DNA of 32,220 nucleotides, taken from the NCBI GenBank assembly GCA_023393755.1, contig JAEXCA010000204.1:1-32220 (forward strand). The letters run 5' to 3'. The DNA is from Actinomycetes bacterium. GTDB lineage: Bacteria; Actinomycetota; Actinomycetes; Propionibacteriales; Propionibacteriaceae. Shown in pieces: positions 14,897-22,773 of this stretch. Position 1 is the stretch's first letter; each line of letters begins with the position of its first letter. A program made the translations under genes and the position numbers. The notes under the pieces were generated by a model. The model saw only the letters and a list, made by a program, of their open reading frames with translations. It ran no database searches and was not told the DNA's origin.

Positions 14897-16063
14897 ATGG
14901 CCCTTCCGCTCTCTCAGCCGATCCCGGTGCGGGTCGCCACCCAACTGCGGGACGTCGGGCCCGCCACCGTCAACGACATCTCCACCACCCTGGAGCTCTC
15001 CCGCACCTCGGTGGAGAACGCCATGACCACCCTGGTCGGGCTCGGGCTGGTGGTCGAGGGGCCTGCGGAGAACGGCCGTGGGGCCGGTCGTCCGGCCCGG
15101 CGCTATCACTTCCATTCCGCGGCGGGCTGCGCGGTCGGCATCGACGTCGGCATCGCGAGCGTCCGGGTGGTGGCCGCCGACGTGACCGGCACCGTGATCG
15201 CCCAGCGCACCTTCGCCGGCATCGCTGACGAGAGCGGCGGAGCGGCGAAACTGGCCGCCGTGGTCGACGACGTCGGCAGCACCCTGCGCGACCTGGCGAT
15301 CTCGCCGTCACGGGTGCGAGTCCTGGGGGTGTCGCTGCCCGGCATCGTGGATCGGGCCGGTCACGTCCTCACCTCGGTGGTGATCCCCGAGTGGTCCGGA
15401 GTCGACATCGGCGCGCAGCTGCGCAACGCCCTGGGCTGTCCGGTCTCGATCGACAACGGGGTGCGGCTGGCCGCGGTCGCCGAGCACCATCTCGGGGCGG
15501 CGCAACTGGTGGACGACGTCCTCTACCTCTCGGTGGGACGCCGGATCGCGCTGGGTCTGATCCTTGGTGGACGTCCGCGGCGCGGTGTCCACAATGTCGC
15601 CGGCGACATCGGACGGCTCGCCTTCCGGGGCCTGGACAGCGGTACCGGTGAGATCCCGTGGCTGAGCGCGTCCACGGCCGAGGAGGTGTTTGCCCGCGCC
15701 CGGGCCCAGGACGCGGCGGCGCAGGCCGAGATCTCCGCCTTCGTCGAGGAGGTCGCCCGTGGAATCGCCGTCCTGGTGATGACCGTCGACCCGGCCATGG
15801 TGGTGATCGGCGGTGGTCTCTCGCGGGCGCGGAAGCAGTTCGTGGATCCCCTGCGGGCAGCCATCCTGGCTCGGCTGCCCTTCGAACTGCCGGTGGTGGA
15901 GGCCCGGCTGGGCGCCGAGGCCGCCGCGCACGGCGCGCTGGTCTACGCCTTCCAGCGCAATGCCGCGGCGATCTACGGGCTGGAACGGATGCCGGCCCCC
16001 GCGGTCAGCCTGCCCCGGGACGAGTTGGGAGCGCCTGCGGGCCGAAGGGCTGGACGGGCATGA
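14897..16063 (+). CDS. ROK-family transcriptional regulator
   Basis: A 388-residue protein: N-terminal winged helix (ATVNDISTTLELSRTSVENAMTTLVGLGLVVEG, residues ~20-55) plus a ROK domain from GIDVGIASVRVVAADV on. The kinase-type residues are lost: the catalytic region reads VSIDNGVRLAAVAEHHLG in place of a typical ENDxN/A, and the zinc motif CxCGxxGCxE is absent, with GDIGRLAF replacing GEIGHM. VVIGGGLSRARKQF is retained. It therefore looks like a non-catalytic sugar-sensing regulator. GAGGAAAGGAA before the ATG at 14897 fixes the start. It is divergent from the importer operon and overlaps the aminotransferase gene (ATGA), so it heads its own operon and probably controls both arms. Confidence 0.85.
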   Translation: MALPLSQPIPVRVATQLRDVGPATVNDISTTLELSRTSVENAMTTLVGLGLVVEGPAENGRGAGRPARRYHFHSAAGCAVGIDVGIASVRVVAADVTGTVIAQRTFAGIADESGGAAKLAAVVDDVGSTLRDLAISPSRVRVLGVSLPGIVDRAGHVLTSVVIPEWSGVDIGAQLRNALGCPVSIDNGVRLAAVAEHHLGAAQLVDDVLYLSVGRRIALGLILGGRPRRGVHNVAGDIGRLAFRGLDSGTGEIPWLSASTAEEVFARARAQDAAAQAEISAFVEEVARGIAVLVMTVDPAMVVIGGGLSRARKQFVDPLRAAILARLPFELPVVEARLGAEAAAHGALVYAFQRNAAAIYGLERMPAPAVSLPRDELGAPAGRRAGRA

Positions 16064-17268
16064 CCGGGACGCTGGGTTGGCGGGAACGGGCGCTGGCCGT
16101 CATGCCGCTCGGGTCGAGCACCAACTCCAAGGTGCCCACCTTGCTGCCGGAGGAGCCGGAGGTGATCGTCCGGGCTCGCGGTTGCCGGGTCTGGGACGAC
16201 CGGGGCCGGGAGTTCATCGACTACCGCAATGCGCTGGGGGCGGTCAGCCTGGGCTACGCCGACCCGGTGATCGACCGGGCCATCGCCGCCCAGCTCGCCG
16301 ACGGGATCCTCTTCGGCCATCCGCATCCGCTGGAGGCGACCACGGCCGAGCTGTTCTGCTCGCTGGTGCCCGGTGCCGAGGCGGCGCGCTTCCTGAAGAC
16401 CGGTGGCGAGGCGCTGGCCGCGGTGATCCGAATCGCCCGCGCCCACACCGGACGCGACCACGTCGTGCAGATCGGCTACAACGGCTGGCTGAACTCGCTG
16501 GCGCCCGGGGCACGGGTGCTGCCCGGCAGCACCGCCGGCAACGTCCCCGGCGTTCCCGCGGCACTGGCCGCGCTGCACCACGCCGTCGACTGGGCGGACC
16601 GGGAGGCGCTGACCGACCTCTTCCGGCGGCACCGCGACCAGATCGCCGTGGTGCTGGTCGCCGCCGACTACCCGGGCATCCCCCAGGCAGCGGACTTCTA
16701 CCGCTTCCTGCGGGAACTCACCGCCCAGCACGGCAGCCTGCTCGCCTACGACGAGATGGTGACCGGCTTCCGGATGGCGCTCGGCGGGATGGCCGAGTAC
16801 ACCGGGGTCACGCCGGACCTGGCGGTGTACGGCAAGGGGATCGCCAACGGCATGCCGCTGTCGGTGTACTGCGGACGACGCGACGTGCTCGGTGTGCTCG
16901 ATCGCGGCGAGGTCGTGGTCACCTCGACCCACGGCGGGGAGACCCTCTCGCTGGCCGCTGCGACCGCGACCATGACCGTGCTGGCCCGGGGCGAGGTCAT
17001 CCCGCGGCTGCACCAGGCCGGGGAGCGGCTGCGGGACGGGGTGAACGGGCTGCTGGCCGGGGTCGGCGTCCCGCTGCGGCTGGAAGGAGCCGGGCCCTGC
17101 CCGCAACTCGTCGGGGAGCCGAAGCTGAGCCAGGCCTTCCAGCGCGCCGCCTACGGGCAGGGCGTCTCGCTCTACCGGGTCTGCTACGTCAACGCCGCGC
17201 ACCGCGACGAGGATCTGGCCGAGACCCTGCGGCGGCTCGCCACAGCCTGCGATGAGGTGTTCGGGTGA
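16060..17268 (+). CDS. Class III PLP-dependent aminotransferase (GSA-aminomutase-like)
   Basis: A 402-residue fold-type I PLP enzyme. The Schiff-base lysine is Lys259 in LAVYGKGIANGMPLS; LLAYDEMVTGFR carries the cofactor-nitrogen Asp and FLKTGGEALAAVIRIAR the phosphate-binding loop. Overall it resembles glutamate-1-semialdehyde aminomutases and sugar or omega-amino-acid aminotransferases of class III. TSTHGGETLSLAAA matches the conserved 'T..gN' helix region. It overlaps the ROK gene (ATGA) and the following amidohydrolase gene (GTGA). Its presence implies that the substrate or an intermediate gains or loses an amino group. It is not hemL, given context and divergence. Confidence 0.85.
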   Translation: MTGTLGWRERALAVMPLGSSTNSKVPTLLPEEPEVIVRARGCRVWDDRGREFIDYRNALGAVSLGYADPVIDRAIAAQLADGILFGHPHPLEATTAELFCSLVPGAEAARFLKTGGEALAAVIRIARAHTGRDHVVQIGYNGWLNSLAPGARVLPGSTAGNVPGVPAALAALHHAVDWADREALTDLFRRHRDQIAVVLVAADYPGIPQAADFYRFLRELTAQHGSLLAYDEMVTGFRMALGGMAEYTGVTPDLAVYGKGIANGMPLSVYCGRRDVLGVLDRGEVVVTSTHGGETLSLAAATATMTVLARGEVIPRLHQAGERLRDGVNGLLAGVGVPLRLEGAGPCPQLVGEPKLSQAFQRAAYGQGVSLYRVCYVNAAHRDEDLAETLRRLATACDEVFG

Positions 17269-18011
17269 CCGGCGTCGACCTGCACACCCACCTGCGGGAC
17301 GGCGTCTTCGACCCGGCAGCTTTCGACCTGGGCGATCGCCTGGGCATCGAGCTGTTCGTCTGCAGCAACATCGGCGACTTCCGTCCGCACCCCAGCCTGG
17401 ACGACGTGCGGGAGCTGAACCGCGTGCTGGCCGGCGAGCTGCAGCGCTACCCGGATCGGCTGCGCGGCTACTGCTACGTCAACCCGCGGTACGGCCGGGC
17501 CACCCTGGACGACGTCCGCCGCAATGTCGAGGACCGCGGCATGGTCGGGATCAAGTTCTGGATCGCGACCATGCTCGACGACCCCTCGTCCGATCCGATC
17601 CTGGAGTACGCGGCCGAACGCCGGCTGATCGTGCTGGCACATGCCTGGCGCAAGACCGTCGGCGGCTTCCCCTATGAATCCACCGCCCGGAACATCGCGG
17701 CCGCCGCCGCGCGACATCCGGGCACGCGGTTCCTGATGGCCCATCTGGGCGGCCAGGCGGAGTCGGCGGTCAACACGGTGCGCGACCTGCCGAACGTCGC
17801 GGTCGACACCTGCGGCACGCTGATTCCGGCCGGCGAGGTGGCGCTCGCCGTGGAGCGGCTGGGGGCCGAGCGGGTCGCCTTCGGCTCCGACCTGCCGCAC
17901 ATCGACCTGGTCTCGAACGTGGGGAAGATCCTCGGCGCCCGGCTGACGCCGGAGCAGGAGGCGCTGGTGTTCGGCGGGAACGCCCGCCGCTGGCTGGCGG
18001 AGGTGGCCTGA
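17265..18011 (+). CDS. Amidohydrolase-fold metal-dependent hydrolase with intact ligands
   Basis: A 248-residue amidohydrolase-superfamily TIM barrel. All metal ligands are visible: His7/His9 in VDLHTHLRD, a His in VLAHAWRKT, a His in FLMAHLGGQ and an Asp in FGSDLPHID. GIKFWIATML holds a Lys that could be carboxylated or ligate substrate. Related PF04909 enzymes are lactonases, decarboxylases or amide hydrolases. The GTG start overlaps the aminotransferase stop (GTGA), and its stop overlaps the next ATG (TGATG). A lactonase or deacetylase-like step in the pathway is possible but unproven. Confidence 0.8.
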   Translation: MTGVDLHTHLRDGVFDPAAFDLGDRLGIELFVCSNIGDFRPHPSLDDVRELNRVLAGELQRYPDRLRGYCYVNPRYGRATLDDVRRNVEDRGMVGIKFWIATMLDDPSSDPILEYAAERRLIVLAHAWRKTVGGFPYESTARNIAAAAARHPGTRFLMAHLGGQAESAVNTVRDLPNVAVDTCGTLIPAGEVALAVERLGAERVAFGSDLPHIDLVSNVGKILGARLTPEQEALVFGGNARRWLAEVA

Positions 18012-18814
18012 TGCATCCCGCCCACGCCCCGCTGCAGGAGTTCTCCGGTTGGTCGGCGGTGGACACCAGCTGCCACCTGGGGCAATGGCCCTACCGGCTG
18101 GCCGCGTCGGCCGGGCCCGCGGAACTGCGCGAACACGCCCGGCGGCACGGCCTCAGCGAGGTCTGGGTCTCGCACCTGGCCGCCCTGTTCGGCTTCGACA
18201 CCCGCTCGGGCAACGAGGCCTGCCTGGCAGCGGCGCCCGGCGACGAGGTGTTGCGGCCCTTCGCCGTCCTGGACGCGAGCGAGCCGACCTGGCCGGCCGA
18301 ACTGGCCTGGGCGGAGCGGGCCGGCTTCGCCGGTATCCGGATCGCCCCCGGCTTCCACAGCCACCGATTGGCCGATGCTCTCGAGCTGGCCGCCGGCTGC
18401 GCGTCCGCGGGGCTGGTGCTGCAGGTGCTCGTCCGGCTGGACGACGCCCGCAGCCGCCACCCGCTGTCCTGCGCCCGGGATCTCGAGCCCCGGGAGGTCG
18501 CCGACTTCGTGCGCGCCGCGCCGGTGGTGCCGCTGCTGATCAGCGGGTTGAACTGGGCGGAGGCCGGCGAGGTCGCCCGCCACCTCGGCGATCAGGTTCC
18601 GGAGACCGTGCGGTTCGACCTGTGGCATGTGAACGGCCCGCTCGGCGTCGCCGACCTGCTGGCCGAGCACCCGTCGCGCTGGGTCTTCGGCAGCGGCTTC
18701 CCGGTCCAGCTGCCGGAGCCCACCATGCTGCAGCTGACCGCGTCCCGGCTCGCCCCGGACGTGCTCGCCGCCATCACCCGTCGCAATGCCGAGCAACTGC
18801 TGCGCGACAGCTGA
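18011..18814 (+). CDS. Amidohydrolase-like protein lacking metal ligands
   Basis: A 267-residue homologue of the preceding protein's fold (FSGWSAVDTSCHLGQWPYR, AGFAGIRIAPGFHSHRLADAL, WVFGSGFPVQLPEP). The metal site is lost: the first HxH becomes SxH (S20, H22), the third-strand His region reads LLISGLNW, and the final Asp becomes Gly in GSGFPV. It probably does not hydrolyse on its own and may be a partner subunit or substrate-binding scaffold for the intact paralogue, with which it is translationally coupled. The last gene of the rightward operon; the structured repeat copy follows 37 bases later. Confidence 0.72.
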   Translation: MHPAHAPLQEFSGWSAVDTSCHLGQWPYRLAASAGPAELREHARRHGLSEVWVSHLAALFGFDTRSGNEACLAAAPGDEVLRPFAVLDASEPTWPAELAWAERAGFAGIRIAPGFHSHRLADALELAAGCASAGLVLQVLVRLDDARSRHPLSCARDLEPREVADFVRAAPVVPLLISGLNWAEAGEVARHLGDQVPETVRFDLWHVNGPLGVADLLAEHPSRWVFGSGFPVQLPEPTMLQLTASRLAPDVLAAITRRNAEQLLRDS

Positions 18815-18850
18815 CCTGGCTGACCCCGGATGCTGGCTCGCTCGAGTCCA

Positions 18851-19016
18851 GACGCGCATTCCCACCGCATATGGCCCTGCCCTGGTGAGGCGACCCCGGG
18901 AACTGCGCATCCACGCCGCTTTTCGGGCCGGATGGAGCGCTGGTATGCGGCGCGGTTGCGCGGTTGGTCGCGGCGGGCTGTTGCGGGCCGGGGGTAAGCG
19001 GTGCGGATGCGCGATC
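18851..19016. repeat. Structured ~160-bp repeat, right copy
   Basis: The same four motifs as at 7391-7556, at 18854-18873, 18905-18921, 18942-18961 and 18996-19012, with identical distances (51, 37, 54) and no indels between the copies, in the same orientation. It fills the gap between the 3' end of the second amidohydrolase-like gene and the 3' end of the BadF-type kinase, so two transcripts converge on it. Differences between the copies are scattered; the motif cores are best conserved. Confidence 0.75.
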
Positions 19017-19032
19017 GGTGGGTTCGTCAGGC

Positions 19033-19941
19033 TCAGAGTTCGCGAGCCAGCAGGCAGGCTCCGGCTGCTGGGGTGGCTTCGGCCGTGACCAGCCGGGCAG
19101 CGGGCAGTTGCGCCGCCACGGCTCGCGTCAGGGGCTCGCGCAGGATCGGACCGGCGGCGAACAGCCCGCCGACCAGGGCTACCTCTACCGGGTCGTCCTG
19201 CCAGCCCAGCTTCACCGCCACCGCCCAGATGCAGTCGGCGAGTTCGCCAGCGGCGGCCGTCACCAGTGCCCCGGCCGCCTCGTCGCCGGCCCGTACCGCG
19301 TCGATGACGGCCGGCGCCAGCGCCGCGATCTCGCTGCGGGAGGCGCCCTGGACATGCAGGCGCTCCAGCAGGTCGTCCAGCCCGGCGATGCCGAGGTGTG
19401 CCAGCACCGCCGCCTCCAGGGATGACTGCGGTCCGCGTCCGTCGTAGGAACGGACGGCCGCCCGCAGCGCGCCCACGCCGAGCCAGTACGAGCTGCCCTC
19501 GTCGCCGGCGATCGAGCCCCACCCGCCGGCCCGCCACTCGCGGCCGTCCGCCGTCCGGCCGTAGCAGGACGAGCCGGTGCCGGCGATCAGCACGATCCCC
19601 GGACGACCGGACAGGCCACCGGTCAGGGCCACCCGGCAGTCGTGGTCGACCCCGATCCGTCCGGCCAGGCCGGCCGCGGCATCTCGCACCCGGACCCGGT
19701 CCGGTTCGGAGATCACCCCGGCCACTCCCACGAGGGCGGCATCGAGTTCGTCCTCGATCCCACCGGCTTCCCGCGCGGCCGCGGTCGCGGAGTGCAGGGC
19801 GGTCCGCATCGCCGCCACCCCGACATCGTCGAGGTTGGCCGGCCCGGCCCGTCCTTCGCCGACCACCCGGCCGTCGGCGTCGCAGATCATCGCGACGGTG
19901 CTGGTGCCGCCGGCGTCGATGCCCAGGACGTAGCGGGTCAT
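19033..19941 (-). CDS. BadF/BadG-type sugar kinase (N-acetylglucosamine kinase-like)
   Basis: A 302-residue ASKHA-fold kinase. The phosphate-1 loop is YVLGIDAGGTSTVAMICD; IVLIAGTGSSCYGRT and AGGWGSIAGDEGSSYWLG are the signature of the BadF/BcrAD-GlcNAc kinase family, with Asp in AGDEGS. VALVGGLF is the adenosine motif. Family members phosphorylate GlcNAc, glucosamine or related amino sugars. It is last in the isomerase operon, overlapping the upstream gene (ATGA), so it most likely supplies the sugar phosphate used by those isomerases. Exact sugar unknown. Confidence 0.85.
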   Translation of the reverse strand: MTRYVLGIDAGGTSTVAMICDADGRVVGEGRAGPANLDDVGVAAMRTALHSATAAAREAGGIEDELDAALVGVAGVISEPDRVRVRDAAAGLAGRIGVDHDCRVALTGGLSGRPGIVLIAGTGSSCYGRTADGREWRAGGWGSIAGDEGSSYWLGVGALRAAVRSYDGRGPQSSLEAAVLAHLGIAGLDDLLERLHVQGASRSEIAALAPAVIDAVRAGDEAAGALVTAAAGELADCIWAVAVKLGWQDDPVEVALVGGLFAAGPILREPLTRAVAAQLPAARLVTAEATPAAGACLLAREL

Positions 19942-21719
19942 GCTGGACCCCTGCCGGGTTTCACGAACGCCTTCACCACCACGGCCGGCGTGGTGGAGCT
20001 GAGCCGCAAGCTGCCTGCCGCGGCCGGGACGACGAAGGTCTCCGCGTAGTGCACCGTGCGCCGCAGGCCACCGGCCTCGACGACCACCTCGTCCCCGCCC
20101 ACCAGGCTCATCACCTGGCAGCTGCCCTCGGTCGGCAGCTCGACGGTTCTGGTGAACTCGACCCGATGGACGTCGTAGAAGTGTTCCTCATGGGTCGGCA
20201 GGTGGACCACTCGCCAGCCCTCCCCGGCGGCCAGCTCGCGCGGCTGGGAGATGAAGTCGCGCCGGACCGTGGCGCCGCGGCGGTCGGTCTGCAGGTTGTC
20301 GAAGCCCCGCTCGATGTTCAGCGGCCGCGGCCGTCCGTCGAGGTCCAACCGCACCCAGTCGTACAGCTTGAAGGTGAAGATGTACGGGGTGGCGCTGATC
20401 TCCAGCACGAGGTTGCCCCGTCCGGCGCTGTGCACGGTGCCGCTCGGGATCAGGAACAGATCGTGCCGGGCGGCCGGGTGGCGCTGCACGAACCGGTCGA
20501 TGTCGACCGGTTCGCCGTCCACGACGCTGCGCTCGAGCTCACGGCGGAACTCGGCCGGATCGGCGTCCTCGGTGAGACCGAGGAAGACTGTCGCCTCGGG
20601 CTCGCAGTCGAGGATGTAGTAGGTCTCGTCCTGGGTGAAGGCTTCCCCGAAGTTCCGCCGGAAGTACTCCGGCCGGGGATGCACCTGGACGGAGAGATTG
20701 CCGCCCTCGACGGTGTCCAGGAAATCGAACCGGATCGGGAAGGAATGGCCGAACCGATCCGCGCAGTCACCAAGCACAGCGCGGTGGTCGGTGGCCATCA
20801 GGGTGTCGAAGGAGACCTCCAGCACGGTGCCCTGCTGGTCGGCCAGCAGCACCCCGTTCTCCGGCGAGATGAACTCGAACGACCAGGCGTAGTTGGGCAC
20901 CTCGGTGGGCAGCTGCTCGAACCGGCGCTTCATCCACTGGCCGCCCCACGCCCCCGGCTCGAACCAGGGGCGAGGACGGAACACGCCACGACTGAGCCGG
21001 GCCAGGGCCTCCCGCACCTGCTGCCCCTCAGCATGGGCCGGCTCGTCCGGACGCTGCTCGTCCACCACGACGTCGACCCGATCGAGCAGGGCGGCACGGT
21101 GGGCGGTGAGCACCGGCCAGTCGACGAAGTAGCACCGCTTGTACACCGCGCGGTGGTCCTCTACGGATGTTGAGCCGAGGTTGCGCACCGCACCGGCGCG
21201 CGCCCGGAATTGGATCTCGTTCTTCGGCACGTCGAGGTAGACCAGCAGCGCGTTCCAGTCGACCAGGGCGGCGCCCGAGCCGTAGACGATGGTCAGATCC
21301 GCCGCCGGATCGGACTGGATGCTCCGGAGTGCCGCCGGGTCGAAGAAGTCGGCGAGGCTGCCGGTGAACCGGGTGCCGAAGACCGGGTCGTCCCCGCCCT
21401 GGAACGGCCGGACGAGCGCCTCGACCTCGTCCGGCGGACGCAGCGCCGCGGCGACATCGCGCCAGGCGACCACCCGGCCGCGGGCAGTCAGTGCGGCGTT
21501 CAACCGCTCCCGGAACTCCTCCCAGAGCACCCCGCCGAAACCGTCGATCACCACCCGCGTCGCCCCCGCCAGTCGGTCGGCCAGACTGTCGTGGCCGAGC
21601 CCGATCGCACCCGCGGGCAGCAGCGGGTGGGTGGGATGGATGTCGTAGCCCGCGACCGGCTCCGGGTGGGCGGGCAGCAGGTGCTGGGAGGTGCTGCGCG
21701 GAACCTGGGTGAGGGTCAC
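19938..21719 (-). CDS. Pseudokinase-like domain fused to class I mannose-6-phosphate isomerase
   Basis: A 593-residue two-part protein. The C-terminal part (about 255-593) is a class I phosphomannose isomerase: WGGQWMKRRF, LSVQVHPRPEYF with Gln/His zinc ligands near 343, YYILDCEPEATVFLGL and FLIPSGTVHSAG near 426. The N-terminal ~230 residues resemble a uridine-kinase-type P-loop domain (VVIDGFGGVLWEEFRERLNA at 56-75, TIVYGSGAALVDWNALLVYLD, RAVYKRCYFVDWPVLTAHRA), but the P-loop lacks GK[S/T]. This half probably binds a ligand or regulates rather than phosphorylates. GTG start overlapping the previous stop (GTGA). It would interconvert a hexose 6-phosphate with fructose 6-phosphate; substrate not certain. 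Confidence 0.8.
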   Translation of the reverse strand: MTLTQVPRSTSQHLLPAHPEPVAGYDIHPTHPLLPAGAIGLGHDSLADRLAGATRVVIDGFGGVLWEEFRERLNAALTARGRVVAWRDVAAALRPPDEVEALVRPFQGGDDPVFGTRFTGSLADFFDPAALRSIQSDPAADLTIVYGSGAALVDWNALLVYLDVPKNEIQFRARAGAVRNLGSTSVEDHRAVYKRCYFVDWPVLTAHRAALLDRVDVVVDEQRPDEPAHAEGQQVREALARLSRGVFRPRPWFEPGAWGGQWMKRRFEQLPTEVPNYAWSFEFISPENGVLLADQQGTVLEVSFDTLMATDHRAVLGDCADRFGHSFPIRFDFLDTVEGGNLSVQVHPRPEYFRRNFGEAFTQDETYYILDCEPEATVFLGLTEDADPAEFRRELERSVVDGEPVDIDRFVQRHPAARHDLFLIPSGTVHSAGRGNLVLEISATPYIFTFKLYDWVRLDLDGRPRPLNIERGFDNLQTDRRGATVRRDFISQPRELAAGEGWRVVHLPTHEEHFYDVHRVEFTRTVELPTEGSCQVMSLVGGDEVVVEAGGLRRTVHYAETFVVPAAAGSLRLSSTTPAVVVKAFVKPGRGPA

Positions 21720-22111
21720 GACCCCTCGCCCTTGCGCGGCCGGTCGTAGTCGTCGGCGTATCGGACGATGTCCTCCTGCTGCCAGTTGCCGAAGGCCACC
21801 TCGAGCACGCGGACCCGCGGGCCGGCGCTGCCCAGCCGGTGGCGTCCGTTCGCCGGGATCCAGATCTCGTCGCCGGCCTCGGGTTCCCACTGCTCGTCGT
21901 CCACCTGCACGACCGCTCCCGGGTCGAGGACGATCCACAGCTCACCGCGTCCGGGGTGGGACTGCAGGCTCAGCCGGCGGCCGGGCTCGACCGTCATCAG
22001 GCTGACGGTGACCGGGTAGTTGTGGGCGTACTGCCGAAACGACCCCCACGGCCGCTCGGTCTGGGTGATCGGAGGCATGCTCTCCGGGATCGTTCCGATG
22101 ATCTGCTCCAT
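21716..22111 (-). CDS. Cupin resembling type II phosphomannose isomerase
   Basis: About 131 residues, matching only the C-terminal cupin of bifunctional GDP-mannose pyrophosphorylase/PMI type II: RPWGSFRQY, LSLQSHPGRGELWIVLDPGAVVQVD, WIPANGRHRLGSAG. The metal-binding His pair and Glu (SHPGRGELW) are kept. The ATG at 22111 has AAGG eight bases upstream; a GTG at 22120 overlapping the previous stop is equally possible and adds three residues. It lies between the glucose-6-phosphate isomerase and the class I isomerase, giving three isomerase-like cupins in a row. Confidence 0.8.
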   Translation of the reverse strand: MEQIIGTIPESMPPITQTERPWGSFRQYAHNYPVTVSLMTVEPGRRLSLQSHPGRGELWIVLDPGAVVQVDDEQWEPEAGDEIWIPANGRHRLGSAGPRVRVLEVAFGNWQQEDIVRYADDYDRPRKGEGS

Positions 22112-22116
22112 GCTGT

Positions 22117-22689
22117 TCACCTTGCGTGGTTGTCGTCCCGCTCCCGCAGGATCGGCCCGTCGGGACCGGCCAGGACGATGTGGTGGAAGTTGCGCTCGGC
22201 CAGGGCGCCGTAGTCGTGGCCGGCCTTCGCGGGGTAGACGCCTAGGTAGACCAGGGGTTCCGTCCCGGTGTTGATCGTGCGGTGCGCGGTGTTGCCCGGG
22301 ACGTAGACGATCTGCCCCGCCCCGAACGGCACCAGCCGGCTGTTACCGCCGTCCTCGTCCTGCAGCAGCAGCGCACCCGACCCGCGGAATCCGAGGTACG
22401 TCTCGGCGGCTGGTCGCCACGCATGCAGGTGCCCCTTGGTCAGGAAGTACTCCTCGCCGATCCGTCCCGGGTACAGGACGCCGAGGCCGTACTGCAGGTC
22501 GCCTTCCTCCTCGCCGAAGCTGACGCTGGTGACGGCGTAGACCACCGGATCGCCGTCCGCGGCGGCCCGCTGGCGGGCGGGTTCGTCGGCGAAACAGCCG
22601 GTCAGGTCACTCAGCCGACGGACGGTGTGTTCGCCGGCGGAGAGCCGTCCGTCGAGGTCGAAGGCAACCGCGAGGTCAGCGGGAAGCAT
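22117..22689 (-). CDS. Cupin-type glucose-6-phosphate isomerase
   Basis: A 190-residue archaeal-type (PF06560) phosphoglucose isomerase. The metal-binding cupin motif is visible: EEYFLTKGHLHAWRPAAETYLGFRGSG with two His and Glu, and VPGNTAHRTINTG with the fourth ligand. These enzymes need Fe, Zn or Mn and interconvert glucose 6-phosphate and fructose 6-phosphate; some also accept mannose 6-phosphate. It heads the leftward operon. The ATG at 22689 has no ribosome site but is preceded by TAATAT and six bases, so translation is probably leaderless. Confidence 0.88.
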   Translation of the reverse strand: MLPADLAVAFDLDGRLSAGEHTVRRLSDLTGCFADEPARQRAAADGDPVVYAVTSVSFGEEEGDLQYGLGVLYPGRIGEEYFLTKGHLHAWRPAAETYLGFRGSGALLLQDEDGGNSRLVPFGAGQIVYVPGNTAHRTINTGTEPLVYLGVYPAKAGHDYGALAERNFHHIVLAGPDGPILRERDDNHAR

Positions 22690-22690
22690 A

Positions 22691-22725
22691 TGTGCATATT
22701 AACACCATGATTGTTCGAATGAACA
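22691..22725 (-). promoter_or_regulatory. Leaderless promoter and DeoR operator-like dyad
   Basis: On the minus strand TAATAT (22701-22696) plus six bases leads straight into the ATG at 22689. A dyad TGTTC-GAAT-GAACA (22712-22725) lies in the -35 region, and further GTTC half-sites follow to 22736. A second dyad, ATATG-TG-CATAT, spans the start. The divergent DeoR gene begins at 22774, so the TGTTC dyad is the best candidate for its operator. Confidence 0.5.
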
Positions 22726-22773
22726 TCTGGCGGTTCAGATATTCTGCGGTCCTGGCCGGTTCGGAGGGACATC

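Noticed and set aside
16060..17268. hemL (glutamate-1-semialdehyde aminomutase)
   Set aside because: No heme-pathway neighbours, and it is embedded in a ROK-regulated catabolic operon.
7391..19016. Composite transposon flanked by IS copies
   Set aside because: The flanking copies are only ~160 bp, carry no transposase frame and no evident terminal repeats or target duplications.
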